Origin: Anaplasma ovis str. Haibei
GTDB lineage: Bacteria > Pseudomonadota > Alphaproteobacteria > Rickettsiales > Anaplasmataceae
Length of the DNA: 64,000 bases
Assembly: GCF_002214625.1 (NCBI RefSeq)
Contig: NZ_CP015994.1
Location: 744,001 to 808,000, forward strand
Reading direction: 5' to 3'
A program made the position numbers and the translations under genes. Below are positions 19,736 through 28,545 of this stretch, in pieces; within the stretch, counting starts at the first letter, position 1; each line of letters begins with the position of its first letter. Under the pieces are notes generated by a model. The model was given only the letters and a program-made list of their open reading frames with translations, did no database searches and was not told the origin of the DNA.

Positions 19736-20062
19736 TCAAGCCGCGTCGGGCTTTGCTTCTATCTTCATGACCATAGCAAGCCCAACGGCCATGGTGGCCA
19801 CGCCTACCACTATAGCGGTAAGCATCAAAACACTGGGCAACGGGTTGCTATACAACGCCTCCCCTGCCTGCCCAGAAAGTATGGGCACTTTAGCACCTCT
19901 TACATACCCTAAAGAAATGTAGAACAGCAACACGGAAGACTGAAAAATACCCAAGCCCATTAACTTCTTCAAACGATTGTCAGTCACCACTATAGTAAAC
20001 AGGCCAATCGCCATCAACAGGGCTGCCGCCACATGGTTCACATGCAGTAGAAAGAAGAACAC
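19736..20062 (-). CDS. mnhC: Na+/H+ antiporter subunit MnhC/MrpC
   Basis: 108 residues from GTG 20062 with GGGGGAG 5-6 bases upstream. Three transmembrane segments and the NuoK-like signature GIFQSSVLLFYISLGYV; PILSGQ and SNPLPSVLMLTAIVVG (73-88) are typical of Mrp subunit C. Part of the multi-subunit monovalent cation/proton antiporter encoded by the genes to its right. Confidence 0.88.
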   Translation of the reverse strand: MFFFLLHVNHVAAALLMAIGLFTIVVTDNRLKKLMGLGIFQSSVLLFYISLGYVRGAKVPILSGQAGEALYSNPLPSVLMLTAIVVGVATMAVGLAMVMKIEAKPDAA

Positions 20063-20146
20063 TCAGCTCCCCCTGTGCTGTACCACCCCAACGACGACCT
20101 CACCGCACAACACACAAGCTCACGGGGCCGCGCAGTCAGTGTATAT

Positions 20147-20587
20147 CTATTTTTCCCGCGATGCAAAGTCAAAATAAATGCTCACCATAGAGCCACACAC
20201 TACCAAACCGACACCCAACTCAACAATGAATATGCCAAGTTTCTGTTCGGAAACAGCATCAAGCACCGCAAAAAAGTAGGAAAGGAAACTTTTTCCGAGA
20301 ATTGTGGATGCAGCACCTGTAACTATATATAACAGCAACCCCGTGGCACCCATCCCTTGCAGGAAGGAAGCGGACACGACTCTGGAAACTTGCGCCGCTC
20401 CGAACACCATATGGTATAAGACCAGTGCAGAGGCTACTATAACTCCACCCTGAAACCCGCCTCCTGGGCTGTAATCACCGTGAACCTGTACATACAAACC
20501 GTACAGTATCATCACCGGGAGCATTACGGTCGCTGCACTGCGCAGCGCAGGATTGCTACCTGGAACAACGCACTCCCCCCTAGGCAT
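20147..20587 (-). CDS. mnhB: Na+/H+ antiporter subunit MnhB/MrpB
   Basis: 146 residues from ATG 20587. Four transmembrane segments and the MrpB hallmark HGDYSPGGGFQGGVI at about 39-53. The start is decided by GGGAGGT placed 6 bases upstream; the longer frame to 20674 lies inside the preceding gene. Its ATG overlaps the TAG of the preceding subunit gene (ATGCCTAG), indicating coupled translation. Confidence 0.88.
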   Translation of the reverse strand: MPRGECVVPGSNPALRSAATVMLPVMILYGLYVQVHGDYSPGGGFQGGVIVASALVLYHMVFGAAQVSRVVSASFLQGMGATGLLLYIVTGAASTILGKSFLSYFFAVLDAVSEQKLGIFIVELGVGLVVCGSMVSIYFDFASREK

Positions 20588-21149
20588 TTTTCTTACCTCC
20601 CCCATCCAGTAGTAATGATACACACATGGCAGCCGTGAACACGACCAGCGTCTCGCCCATGGTATCATATCCACGGAAGCTCGCCAGAATTGCAGTAACT
20701 ACGTTGGGAATTTCCACATAACGGCTTGTATGCTCGAAATAGGCTGCTGCCTGGATATTTGCCGGGGAAGCTGCGTCTCCGAACTCAGGCAAATCCAAAA
20801 CTGCGCACATTAACGCCAGAAACATGGATAGTGCGATCGATGCGGCTAAGAGGACTCTAACCGCGCTGCAGTTGGTCCACACATAGCCAACCTTGTCTCT
20901 CCCTACATATCCAAGGCGGGAAAGCACAACGAGAGTCAGCGCAGTGCTGAGCCCAGCACCCACAGCCGCTTCTGTTATGGCAACATCAGGTGCAGCCATT
21001 ACCAGATGGGCGGCTGCCATGGTGAGACTAAATGTACACATCACAATAGTGTTCACCAACACTCCCTCACATAGCGCAACTGCTGCTGCTGACGTTACCA
21101 ACAGTGGCAGGAGCGCCCAGTTTACAGCCATGCTCACATCCAAGTGCAT
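20580..21149 (-). CDS. Mrp/Mbh antiporter subunit, MrpA C-terminal-like (DUF4040/MbhE)
   Basis: 189 residues. The first half (AAPDVAITEAAVGAGLSTALTLVVL) matches the MbhD/DUF4040 region and the second half ends with ILASFRGYDTMGETLVVFTAA, the MbhE-type signature normally found at the C-terminus of MrpA. It thus encodes as a free protein what is the C-terminal part of MrpA in other bacteria. ATG 21149 follows directly after the mnhG TAG. Confidence 0.82.
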   Translation of the reverse strand: MHLDVSMAVNWALLPLLVTSAAAVALCEGVLVNTIVMCTFSLTMAAAHLVMAAPDVAITEAAVGAGLSTALTLVVLSRLGYVGRDKVGYVWTNCSAVRVLLAASIALSMFLALMCAVLDLPEFGDAASPANIQAAAYFEHTSRYVEIPNVVTAILASFRGYDTMGETLVVFTAAMCVSLLLDGGGKKNA

Positions 21150-21449
21150 CTAACCACCATCTGTATCATCACTCTTGCACCGGGACATGAGAGCGCCCAC
21201 AATGGCGTTGCATGCGGTTGTTGAGGTAATCCACAACAGTACAACTAGCACAAACATCTTGATTGTAAACACAGACAACCCACACTGCATGGCTAAACCA
21301 CACAATACAAGCGCTACACCAACGGAGTCTGCAACCCCCACGGCATGTACCCTAGAACGAAGATCTGGAAACCGGAAGGCCCCAACGGCGGCTATCACCA
21401 CAAAGAACAACCCAGCACCTAGCGTTACCATACCTAACAGTGGCAACAT
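21150..21449 (-). CDS. mnhG: Na+/H+ antiporter subunit MnhG/MrpG
   Basis: 99 residues from ATG 21449 with GAGAG upstream. Three transmembrane segments and the MrpG signature AAVGAFRFPDLRSRVHAVGVAD at 20-41. It lies between mnhF (7-base gap) and the MrpA C-terminal-like gene (no gap). Confidence 0.9.
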   Translation of the reverse strand: MLPLLGMVTLGAGLFFVVIAAVGAFRFPDLRSRVHAVGVADSVGVALVLCGLAMQCGLSVFTIKMFVLVVLLWITSTTACNAIVGALMSRCKSDDTDGG

Positions 21450-21456
21450 AAATCTC

Positions 21457-21711
21457 TCACTCCCAATTAGACGCGAAAAATTTGGAAAACCCTATAGCGG
21501 ACACGAGCCCGATACAAGCATACACTAGAGATACATCAACAAAAAACGCCTGGTTACCTGTAAGAACACCAAAGGCTGTAATTAGCACAACGCCAAATGT
21601 GTTAAATGCGCTAGCTGCCAACATTCTGTCGCCCACAAGCCTCGACACGATGACCTTATATAGCATCGCAGACATGCACGCAACAAGCACGAAAATTGAG
21701 GCAACAAGCAC
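21457..21711 (-). CDS. mnhF: Na+/H+ antiporter subunit MnhF/MrpF
   Basis: 84 residues from GTG 21711 with GGGAG 6 bases upstream. Three transmembrane segments and the conserved VSRLVGDRMLAASAFNTFGV segment of MrpF. First Mnh gene of the group, 17 bases after the tkt stop, so probably cotranscribed with tkt. No mnhE gene is adjacent. Confidence 0.88.
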   Translation of the reverse strand: MLVASIFVLVACMSAMLYKVIVSRLVGDRMLAASAFNTFGVVLITAFGVLTGNQAFFVDVSLVYACIGLVSAIGFSKFFASNWE

Positions 21712-21728
21712 AGCTAACTCCCAAGTAA

Positions 21729-23711
21729 CTACATCCCAGAACGCAACCTAGCCAATATTGTACCAGCTACATTTTCCTTTGTTATCCCAAAATGCCTGTA
21801 CAAATCTTCACACTTACCTGATGCACCAAACCTGTCAAGCCCTATAAATATACCCCTCTCACCTATGTACTTATGCCACCCCAGAGAACAAGCCGCCTCC
21901 ACAGCCACTTTTAAGCTCCCATTGCCCAGCAAATTCGCAATATAATCTGCATTTTGTTCGTCAAATATTCGCCAGCAAGGCATGGAAACCACTCTGGTGC
22001 CGACTCCCTGATCTTGAAGAATGTCCCTGGCACCCAGTGCCACATCTACCTCGGAACCCGTAGAAAAGATAGTAACCCTAAAATCCCCCTCATGCTCGCG
22101 CACTATGTATGCACCCTTGACGGCAAGGTTGTCACGGGAATAGCACACACGGTTGAAGCCCACACTCTGCCTAGATAATGCAAACAACGATGGTGACTTG
22201 GTGAGTTTCAGAGCCATTTCCCAGCATTCCAAAACCTCAATAGCATCTGCAGGTCTGAAAACGTACAGGTTTGGTATGGCACGCAGGGAAGCGAGGTGCT
22301 CTACGGGCTGATGGGTGGGGCCATCCTCCCCCACACCTATGGAGTCGTGAGTCATTACGTATATGACTTGCAACCCCATCAATGCAGACAATCTTATAGC
22401 GGGCCTGCAATAGTCAGAAAAAACTAGAAAGGTCCCACCGTAGGGTATTATGCCCCCATGAAGTGCCATGCCGTTCATACACGCGGCCATCGCGTGCTCT
22501 CTCACCCCATAATGCACATAGGACGCGTCAAAACTTTTAGAACTTACCACCTCCATGTGGGGCGCCTTAGTATTATTGGAGGAAGTGAGATCGGATGACC
22601 CACCGACGAGCTTGTATACCCTTGTTGCCAAGAATTCTAAAACTCTGCCGAAGGATTTTCTGGTTGCTTCGGTTGGGCGTGTTTCACAAAGGGTATTTTT
22701 CAGAGCATCAAGTTCATCTATGACACCGTTTGGCACACCATCTGAGAGTATTTCGTTAAGTGCCTCAGCCCTTTCACAACCAGCAAATTTTTTCATCCAT
22801 AGATCGCATTCCAGCTCAGCCCTTGCTCTAACTTCACGCCATAAAGTCCTAGCTTCCTCTGGAATTTCGAACCTCTCACCCTCCCATCCTATAGCATTCC
22901 GAAACTCTTGAGCATCTTCAGGAGAAAACGGCCAGCTGTGCGCAGCAGCAGTTCCCGCCTTGGGAGGCATAAACTTACCTATGACCGTCCTACAACAAAT
23001 TATAGATGGTTTGCCCCTAGATTCCCTGGCTACTCCAATCGCTCGCTCAATCTCGCCAAAATCATGCCCATCAACTTCCAATACATCCCACCCATAGGCG
23101 GAAAACCTTGCACGTACGTCGTCAGAGGTCGCCAAGCTTGTACTCCCATCTATCGAGATGCCATTATCGTCAAACAAGACAATTAGGTGATCCAGACCCA
23201 GGTGTCCGGCTAGAGAAGCGGCCTCATGACTGATTCCTTCCATTAAGCAGCCGTCCCCAACTATAGCGTATGTGTGATGATTGATAAGATCATCACCAAA
23301 TCTCTGGGAGAACATGCGTTCAGCAATAGCGAGGCCTACGGCGCACCCAAGGCCCTGACCTAGGGGACCTGTAGTCACCTCAACACCCGTGGTGCAACCG
23401 TATTCCGGGTGACCGGGAGTTATCGAATGGAGTTGCCTGAAACGCTTTATATCGTCAATCCCAATATATCCAACCAGGTGCATTATTGAGTACATGAGCA
23501 TGGACCCATGCCCGTTGGAGAGAACTAGTCTGTCCCTATCAAACCATGACGGATGGTTCACGCTGAACCGCAAAAACTTTGAAAACAGCACGGTAGCAAC
23601 ATCGGCCATGCCTAGTGGCATCCCCGGATGCCCCGAGGCAGCATTTTGTATGGCATCTACAGACAGAAGCCTAACCGCTTTCGCCATAATTTGATATGAG
23701 TCGTATCCCAT
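21729..23711 (-). CDS. tkt: Transketolase
   Basis: 660 residues from ATG 23711; the frame continues to 23780 but that part overlaps the preceding gene. N-terminal IQNAASGHPGMPLGMAD, thiamine diphosphate motif IVGDGCLMEGISHEA, the catalytic VREHAMAACMNGMALHGG and the transketolase signature GVGEDGPTHQPVEHLASLR are all present. It moves two-carbon units between sugar phosphates in the non-oxidative pentose phosphate pathway. It starts 20 bases after the M32-like gene. Confidence 0.96.
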   Translation of the reverse strand: MGYDSYQIMAKAVRLLSVDAIQNAASGHPGMPLGMADVATVLFSKFLRFSVNHPSWFDRDRLVLSNGHGSMLMYSIMHLVGYIGIDDIKRFRQLHSITPGHPEYGCTTGVEVTTGPLGQGLGCAVGLAIAERMFSQRFGDDLINHHTYAIVGDGCLMEGISHEAASLAGHLGLDHLIVLFDDNGISIDGSTSLATSDDVRARFSAYGWDVLEVDGHDFGEIERAIGVARESRGKPSIICCRTVIGKFMPPKAGTAAAHSWPFSPEDAQEFRNAIGWEGERFEIPEEARTLWREVRARAELECDLWMKKFAGCERAEALNEILSDGVPNGVIDELDALKNTLCETRPTEATRKSFGRVLEFLATRVYKLVGGSSDLTSSNNTKAPHMEVVSSKSFDASYVHYGVREHAMAACMNGMALHGGIIPYGGTFLVFSDYCRPAIRLSALMGLQVIYVMTHDSIGVGEDGPTHQPVEHLASLRAIPNLYVFRPADAIEVLECWEMALKLTKSPSLFALSRQSVGFNRVCYSRDNLAVKGAYIVREHEGDFRVTIFSTGSEVDVALGARDILQDQGVGTRVVSMPCWRIFDEQNADYIANLLGNGSLKVAVEAACSLGWHKYIGERGIFIGLDRFGASGKCEDLYRHFGITKENVAGTILARLRSGM

Positions 23712-23730
23712 CAATGAATTCCCGGGCAGC

Positions 23731-25215
23731 CTACATGCTGAGATACCTGCCGATGAGGTAATTCTTGTATGAATCCACATCGACTCTCTTCCCAGTAATC
23801 TTCTTTAGCAAAGTGGTACTGCTGTATCTTCCACCGTGGGAATATACATGTTTGTTAAGCCAGCCGACGACACCAGAAAAGTCTCCATTCCCCACCCCGC
23901 TACAAACGTCTACCTTACTGTTTTTAATCGCAGAAAAAATTTGCGACGCCGCAATCGATGCCACCACCCTGCAAGGCACATAACCGAAAATCCCACTTAC
24001 CCAGTAATCGTCCTGCATGAACCCCTCCTTGTCATCAGAGGGCACGGAATCGAAATAGTATTTCATGCCCTGGGCCCAGGCATCCGGCAACTCACTGACT
24101 TTCAAGTCGTCGTTTATTATCTCTTTTTCCAGTGCGTACCGCAGCATTATATGCGCAAGGGAGCTGACCTCATCTGACTTCTCTAGCAGCATGTTTGGCC
24201 GAACCTCGGTAAGGTGAGCATATATATTGTCAATATCGGCCGCTTTTCCCCTAATAGAGAGAAATTTCTTCATTGCCGGAAGGATGAATGAGATAAACTC
24301 CCTGTCTCTCAGCAAGTGACAAGACATCAATAACCCCTGAGCTTCATACATCACGCTACCCGGGCAGCTACCCACTGGTTGGTGTTTCCACTTCTGAGGC
24401 AGGTTCGAACAGTATAAAAACTTCCCAGCATTTTCCAATGCATCCCTTAAAGCAAGTCTGTAGTCATATTCGCAGTCATCCGCGCCTTTCCCAATACTGC
24501 TGGCAACCCCTTCCTCGCTTAACAAATCCATCTTTCTGTGTGAACACACAGCCTCAAGAAGCCCTCCCCCAACGGCTTCAGCTATGTGCTTGCAAAGGGC
24601 CATTTGCTTGTCACTAGCAACAGTCTTCGCGGGGTAAGCCTCACTGCTGCCGCTCTGCCTGTTCATAACCTCTCCAGCAAATTGCCGGAAAAATGCCCCC
24701 ATATCGGTGAAGACCTCATCCATCTTCTTGGTGGTAAGATCCCCATCATAAGCGCCAAGCATGACGTCGTACTTGCTTGCGGCCCCCAAATCCTCAACCT
24801 TCATGGCAGCCGCCTCTGAAGATAGCTTGACAACGTCAGCAAGGCACTCCAGCACATTACGTGCGGACTCATCCCCCTGGCAAAACAGCGCCCACTTCGC
24901 CCTGCAGGTGACCCTGGCCTTTACTAGGCAACTCACTAGATTGATCGGCAACCCCCTAAGGCGCCTGTATATTCTGTTGATGCAATGGAGGTTTGCAACC
25001 TCCCAATCTCCCAACTGCCCCTTGTTTGCAAGTGCAAAGTCTATGGCTTCCGCGACCACTTCACTGTCTACGATCTCCTGCACCACCTCCCTCAGAGTAC
25101 ATATTCTGCTGACTTTACAATCGAAATCCGAATCGTCAGCGTAGAGAACCCTGACCACACCAATGACGTGGTTTACCTTCGTAAATACCTGCTCCAAAAA
25201 TTTATAATGTTTCAT
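23731..25215 (-). CDS. M32 carboxypeptidase homologue lacking the HEXXH zinc motif
   Basis: 494 residues from ATG 25215. Residues 259-304 align with the active-site block of family M32 (Taq) carboxypeptidases: ALENAGKFLYCSNLPQKW against the usual VLHETGHALYEQGLPRDW, then HQPVGSCPGSVMYEAQGLL against GQPVGEARGMALHESQSLL. The zinc-binding HEXXH is therefore ENAGK (261-265), so both His ligands and the catalytic Glu are gone, while the third ligand Glu (291) remains. Length is close to the family's usual 500. The frame is intact and sits directly upstream of tkt, so it is probably an expressed, non-catalytic protein. Confidence 0.8.
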   Translation of the reverse strand: MKHYKFLEQVFTKVNHVIGVVRVLYADDSDFDCKVSRICTLREVVQEIVDSEVVAEAIDFALANKGQLGDWEVANLHCINRIYRRLRGLPINLVSCLVKARVTCRAKWALFCQGDESARNVLECLADVVKLSSEAAAMKVEDLGAASKYDVMLGAYDGDLTTKKMDEVFTDMGAFFRQFAGEVMNRQSGSSEAYPAKTVASDKQMALCKHIAEAVGGGLLEAVCSHRKMDLLSEEGVASSIGKGADDCEYDYRLALRDALENAGKFLYCSNLPQKWKHQPVGSCPGSVMYEAQGLLMSCHLLRDREFISFILPAMKKFLSIRGKAADIDNIYAHLTEVRPNMLLEKSDEVSSLAHIMLRYALEKEIINDDLKVSELPDAWAQGMKYYFDSVPSDDKEGFMQDDYWVSGIFGYVPCRVVASIAASQIFSAIKNSKVDVCSGVGNGDFSGVVGWLNKHVYSHGGRYSSTTLLKKITGKRVDVDSYKNYLIGRYLSM

Positions 25216-25367
25216 ACGCACAACACCCGGAACGAGACCGGCCCCACTAAGACACAACCCAAAAACAACCTAGGAGACCGCTGTCAGTTAGGCAGACATG
25301 CGCTAAATTTACCATACATCGCGGCGAAAGCTATAACAAATAAACCAAGTAGGATAAATTATTTTTC

Positions 25368-25396
25368 TTGACTTGACTCGGTTTTAAGCAATGATT
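25368..25396 (+). promoter_or_regulatory. Possible promoter of ompA
   Basis: TTGACT (25368-25373), repeated in overlap at 25373-25378, is followed 16 bases later by AATGAT (25390-25395). Transcription would start near 25402 with a leader of about 58 bases. The region also lies upstream of the divergent M32-like gene. Confidence 0.4.
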
Positions 25397-25460
25397 TTGC
25401 GCAGTGGGGTTCTTCAGTGGTTATCGCAGCTGAATCTTTAGTGTAGGGGAGGGTTTTACT

Positions 25461-26153
25461 ATGCTGCATCGTTGGTTGGCTCTGTGCTTCTTGGCGTCGC
25501 TTTCCGTAACGGGCTGCGGCCTTTTCAGTAAGGAAAAGGTCGGCATAGACGTTGTCGGCGTGCCTTTTAGCGCCGGGAGGGTAGAGAAGGTTTATTTTGA
25601 CTTCAATAAGTACGAGATCAAGGGTTCCGGCAAGAAGGTGTTGCTGGGCTTGGTGGAGCGAATGAAGGCGAATAAGAGGTCTACCCTACTTATTATCGGG
25701 CACACAGACTCAAGGGGAACGGAGGAATACAACCTGGCGTTGGGTGAGAGAAGGGCGAATGCTGTTAAGGAGTTCATACTAGGGTGTGACAGGTCGCTGT
25801 CTCCAAGAATATCTACTCAGTCCAGGGGTAAGGCGGAGCCAGAAGTTCTGGTATATTCAAGCGACTTTAAGGAAGCTGAGAAGGCGCATGCCCAAAACCG
25901 CAGGGTTGTGCTCATTATGGAGTGTCAGCATACAGTGTCTCCCAAGAAAAAAAGGGCCATCAGGTGGCCGTTCAGCTTTGGTCGGAGCACAGCTCAGCAA
26001 GACAGTGACGGTGGCGGCGAGGTTTCCGACGAAAATCCCCTCGAAGATTCTTCAGAGGAGGTAGCTTCCGAAGTGGTGTCTGCGGCGGAGTCAGCGTCTG
26101 AAAAAGCGGCAGAGGCGGCACCAGAAGTGGTGCAGCAGGACTCGGAAGAGTAG
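25461..26153 (+). CDS. ompA: OmpA / peptidoglycan-associated lipoprotein (adhesin)
   Basis: 230 residues. The signal peptide ends in a lipobox VTGC (Cys 19). The OmpA-like domain follows (about 43-155: VYFDFNKYEIKGSGKK, GHTDSRGTEEYNLALGERRA, NRRVVLIMEC). The C-terminal 65 residues are an acidic Glu/Ser/Ala-rich tail absent from standard Pal. The match is to Anaplasma OmpA, studied as an invasin that recognises sialylated glycans on host cells (A. marginale AM854, from memory). The domain should also bind peptidoglycan or its remnant. GGGGAGGG lies 8 bases before the ATG. Confidence 0.95.
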   Translation: MLHRWLALCFLASLSVTGCGLFSKEKVGIDVVGVPFSAGRVEKVYFDFNKYEIKGSGKKVLLGLVERMKANKRSTLLIIGHTDSRGTEEYNLALGERRANAVKEFILGCDRSLSPRISTQSRGKAEPEVLVYSSDFKEAEKAHAQNRRVVLIMECQHTVSPKKKRAIRWPFSFGRSTAQQDSDGGGEVSDENPLEDSSEEVASEVVSAAESASEKAAEAAPEVVQQDSEE

Positions 26154-26214
26154 TCAAACCCAGGTAGTAAGGGCCGCGTGGCTTTTGCTCGGTCACTATC
26201 TGCTATTTACGCCA

Positions 26215-26275
26215 GGCGCGGCATTGCGTGAACGCCCAGCCCCAGCGGGGCGTGGGGTGTCCGCGCGGCTTTTTG
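26215..26275 (+). terminator. Rho-independent terminator of ompA
   Basis: GGCGCGG (26215-26221) pairs with CCGCGCG (26261-26267), enclosing a second strong GC hairpin (AGCCCCAGCGGGGCG region, 26238-26252). The structure is followed directly by TTTTT (26270-26274). It begins about 60 bases after the ompA stop. Confidence 0.75.
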
Positions 26276-26471
26276 TTCCTTGAGATGCGTTGGTGGTTAG
26301 TCTCCGCTTTTGGGCGCGGCTGGTGGAGCGTCTGTGTCGTTGGTAAAGGCCGGCCGTCGTGTGGTCGGCTGCTCTTTGTGCGCGGGAATCGGCAGTTCGC
26401 AGCTATGGGTTCTAGTGCGTGTATTACGAGTGCCCATTACAGGGTTGGTGGTGTTGTGCACCTGAACAGTA

Positions 26472-26500
26472 TTGACACTATTTCTTTATTTTGCTAGCTT
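26472..26500 (+). promoter_or_regulatory. Possible promoter of purA
   Basis: A perfect TTGACA (26472-26477) is separated by 17 bases from TAGCTT (26495-26500), a weak -10. The leader to the purA ATG would be about 20 bases. Confidence 0.5.
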
Positions 26501-26525
26501 GGCCAGGAATTTTCATGGGCAGCAG

Positions 26526-27806
26526 ATGGCGAGCATAGTGGTAGTGGGGCTACAGTGGGGAGATGAGGGCAAGGGCAAGATTGTGGATTGGCTGTCTGTG
26601 AGTGCCGATGCTGTAGTACGGTTTCAGGGGGGTAACAATGCTGGACACACAGTGGTTGCGGATGGGAGAGTGTACAAACTGAGTCTTTTGCCAACGTCCG
26701 TATTGCGGCAAAACAAGCTGTCCATGATAGGCAGCGGAGTGGCGTTAGATCCGTACGCATTCGTTCGGGAGGTAGAAAGCCTCAGGGACAGCGGCATATT
26801 TCTTGACCCTGACAGTTTGTGCCTGTCCGAGTCCTGCCCATTGGTTCTTAGTGTGCATAGGGATGCGGACTCTATAATGGAGGAAATGCGTGGAAATGAG
26901 TCCATAGGCACGACGTGTATGGGAATTGGCCCGTGCTACGAGGACAAAGTTGGCAGAAGGGCCATAAGGCTGTGTGACTTGCTGGATGAAACATCGCTTT
27001 ATGACAAAGTACTGTGCCTGTTGTCTTACCACAATCTGCTAAGAAGGGCTACAAACCGACTGGAAGCCTCTCCACAGGGAATCATGGATGAGTTGATGCA
27101 AATTGCCCCAAAGGTCTTGCCCTTTATGAAGCCTGTTCCAGAAATCATCAGCAACCTAATTAAGCAAGGTAAGACCGTACTGTTCGAAGGTGCGCAGGGC
27201 GCGTTGCTTGATGTCGATCATGGCACGTATCCATATGTAACGTCTAGCAACACAGTAGCGGGCTATGTACAGGTGGGGTGCGGCGTAGGCATTCTCGGAG
27301 ATACACGAGTTCTCGGACTCGCAAAGGCCTACACCACAAGGGTTGGTAATGGGCCCTTTACCACAGAGCAAACCGGAGCAGTTGGTGACACTATGTTCGA
27401 GCGTGGCAGAGAGGTAGGCACTGTAACCAACCGCGTAAGGAGGTGTGGCTGGTTTGATGCAGTCTCTGTGCGTCAAGCTGCCCTATCCTCCGGCGCATCT
27501 GAAATGATACTAACCAAACTAGACGTGCTGGACACAATTGATGAGATTAAAATATGCACCAGGTACAGATGTGGTGAGGAATCATATGATTACCTCCCCG
27601 CTGCATCCCATATACAAAACAAGTTAGAGCCTGTATACGAGACTTTACCGGGATGGCGCACTAGCACATTGGGAGCTGTCTCTCGTAGTGACCTTCCAGA
27701 AAATGCAATGTCATATATCAGTAGACTGGAGGAGTTGGTTGGAGTACCAGTAAGCTTGGTGTCTACAGGACCGGAAAGAAACCACATCGTATCAATGAAT
27801 CCCTGA
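26526..27806 (+). CDS. purA: Adenylosuccinate synthetase
   Basis: 426 residues from ATG 26526, chosen because ASIVVVGLQWGDEGKGKIVD is the family N-terminus and the promoter lies just upstream; the open frame extends to 26472. Other motifs: QGGNNAGHTVV, GIGPCYEDKVGRRAIR and the GTP-binding end STGPERNHIV. It joins IMP and aspartate using GTP in AMP synthesis. Its stop is immediately followed, with no spacer, by the stop of the convergent obg remnant. Confidence 0.97.
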   Translation: MASIVVVGLQWGDEGKGKIVDWLSVSADAVVRFQGGNNAGHTVVADGRVYKLSLLPTSVLRQNKLSMIGSGVALDPYAFVREVESLRDSGIFLDPDSLCLSESCPLVLSVHRDADSIMEEMRGNESIGTTCMGIGPCYEDKVGRRAIRLCDLLDETSLYDKVLCLLSYHNLLRRATNRLEASPQGIMDELMQIAPKVLPFMKPVPEIISNLIKQGKTVLFEGAQGALLDVDHGTYPYVTSSNTVAGYVQVGCGVGILGDTRVLGLAKAYTTRVGNGPFTTEQTGAVGDTMFERGREVGTVTNRVRRCGWFDAVSVRQAALSSGASEMILTKLDVLDTIDEIKICTRYRCGEESYDYLPAASHIQNKLEPVYETLPGWRTSTLGAVSRSDLPENAMSYISRLEELVGVPVSLVSTGPERNHIVSMNP

Positions 27807-28545
27807 CTACTTCTTGTTGTAGTGTACGTACAGGAATGGGTCAAATGATGCATCTGATGGCTCTACAACTACCTTCTTTACCTGTGAATGTAAAAAGACA
27901 ATCAAGGAGTTTGGTTCATCACCAATTGATAGGGTAATCACTTCTTTCTTGATAGAACTCGCCAGAAGTTGCTGCTTCTCCCTAACTTCCCCTTCTGAGA
28001 GTAGATCACACTTGTTTAGTATGACCACCTCTTGCTTACAAGCAAGCTCCTCACTATGCAACTTAAGTTCCTGCCTGACTAGCTCATAGGCACCTACTAT
28101 ATCTGGAAGTGAGCAATCTACAAGGTGTAGGAGTATGACGCACCTCTCAATATGCTTGAGAAACTTGTGCCCTAACCCTGCACCAGAACTGGCATTTTCT
28201 ATAAGACCAGGAATATCTGCCAATACCAGCCCACACCCATTTGCATATGCAACCCCAAGGTGTGGTTCTAGGGTTGTAAAGGGATAGTCAGAAACCTTAG
28301 TCTTCGATGCTGTACAACGTGATAATAGACTAGACTTCCCAGCATTGGGCATGCCTATTATCCCAATATCTGAAATTATCTTGAGCTTTAACAGAACACA
28401 GTGCTCTTCCCCTAATGTCCCATAGGTGAAATATGTGGGCGCACGATTAGTCGAACTCTTGTACTGGGCGTTGCCAACCCCACCCCTCCCTCCTGTAGCT
28501 ACTATGCATTGCTGCCCTATGTCGTGTAAATCCGCTATTAGGGTG
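27807..28545 (-). pseudogene. obg: 5'-truncated obg (GTPase Obg/CgtA) without the N-terminal Obg fold
   Basis: The G-domain and C-terminus are intact: P-loop GMPNAGKSS, ADIPGLIENASSGAGLGHKFL, NKCD. Obg homology extends upstream of the first ATG (28352) through TNRAPTYFTYGTLGEE and ATGGRGGVGNAQYKSSTNRA to TLIADL at 28544, where it stops at the end of ruvX. About the first 105 residues of a normal Obg, most of the glycine-rich Obg fold, are absent. The frame is open from 28601 but has no ATG, GTG or TTG before 28352, and initiation there would lose part of the P-loop. Either a degraded gene, a product of frameshifting from ruvX, or use of a rare start. Confidence 0.75.

Larger units (their letters stand above)
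26154..26525. other. ompA-purA intergenic region
   Basis: About 370 bases holding the ompA terminator (26215-26275) and the purA promoter (26472-26500). The frame at 26228-26497 on the plus strand has no recognisable content and crosses both signals, so it was not accepted as a gene. Confidence 0.5.

Noticed and set aside
26228-26497. 89-residue plus-strand frame between ompA and purA
   Set aside because: It starts inside the ompA terminator and contains the purA -35 box.
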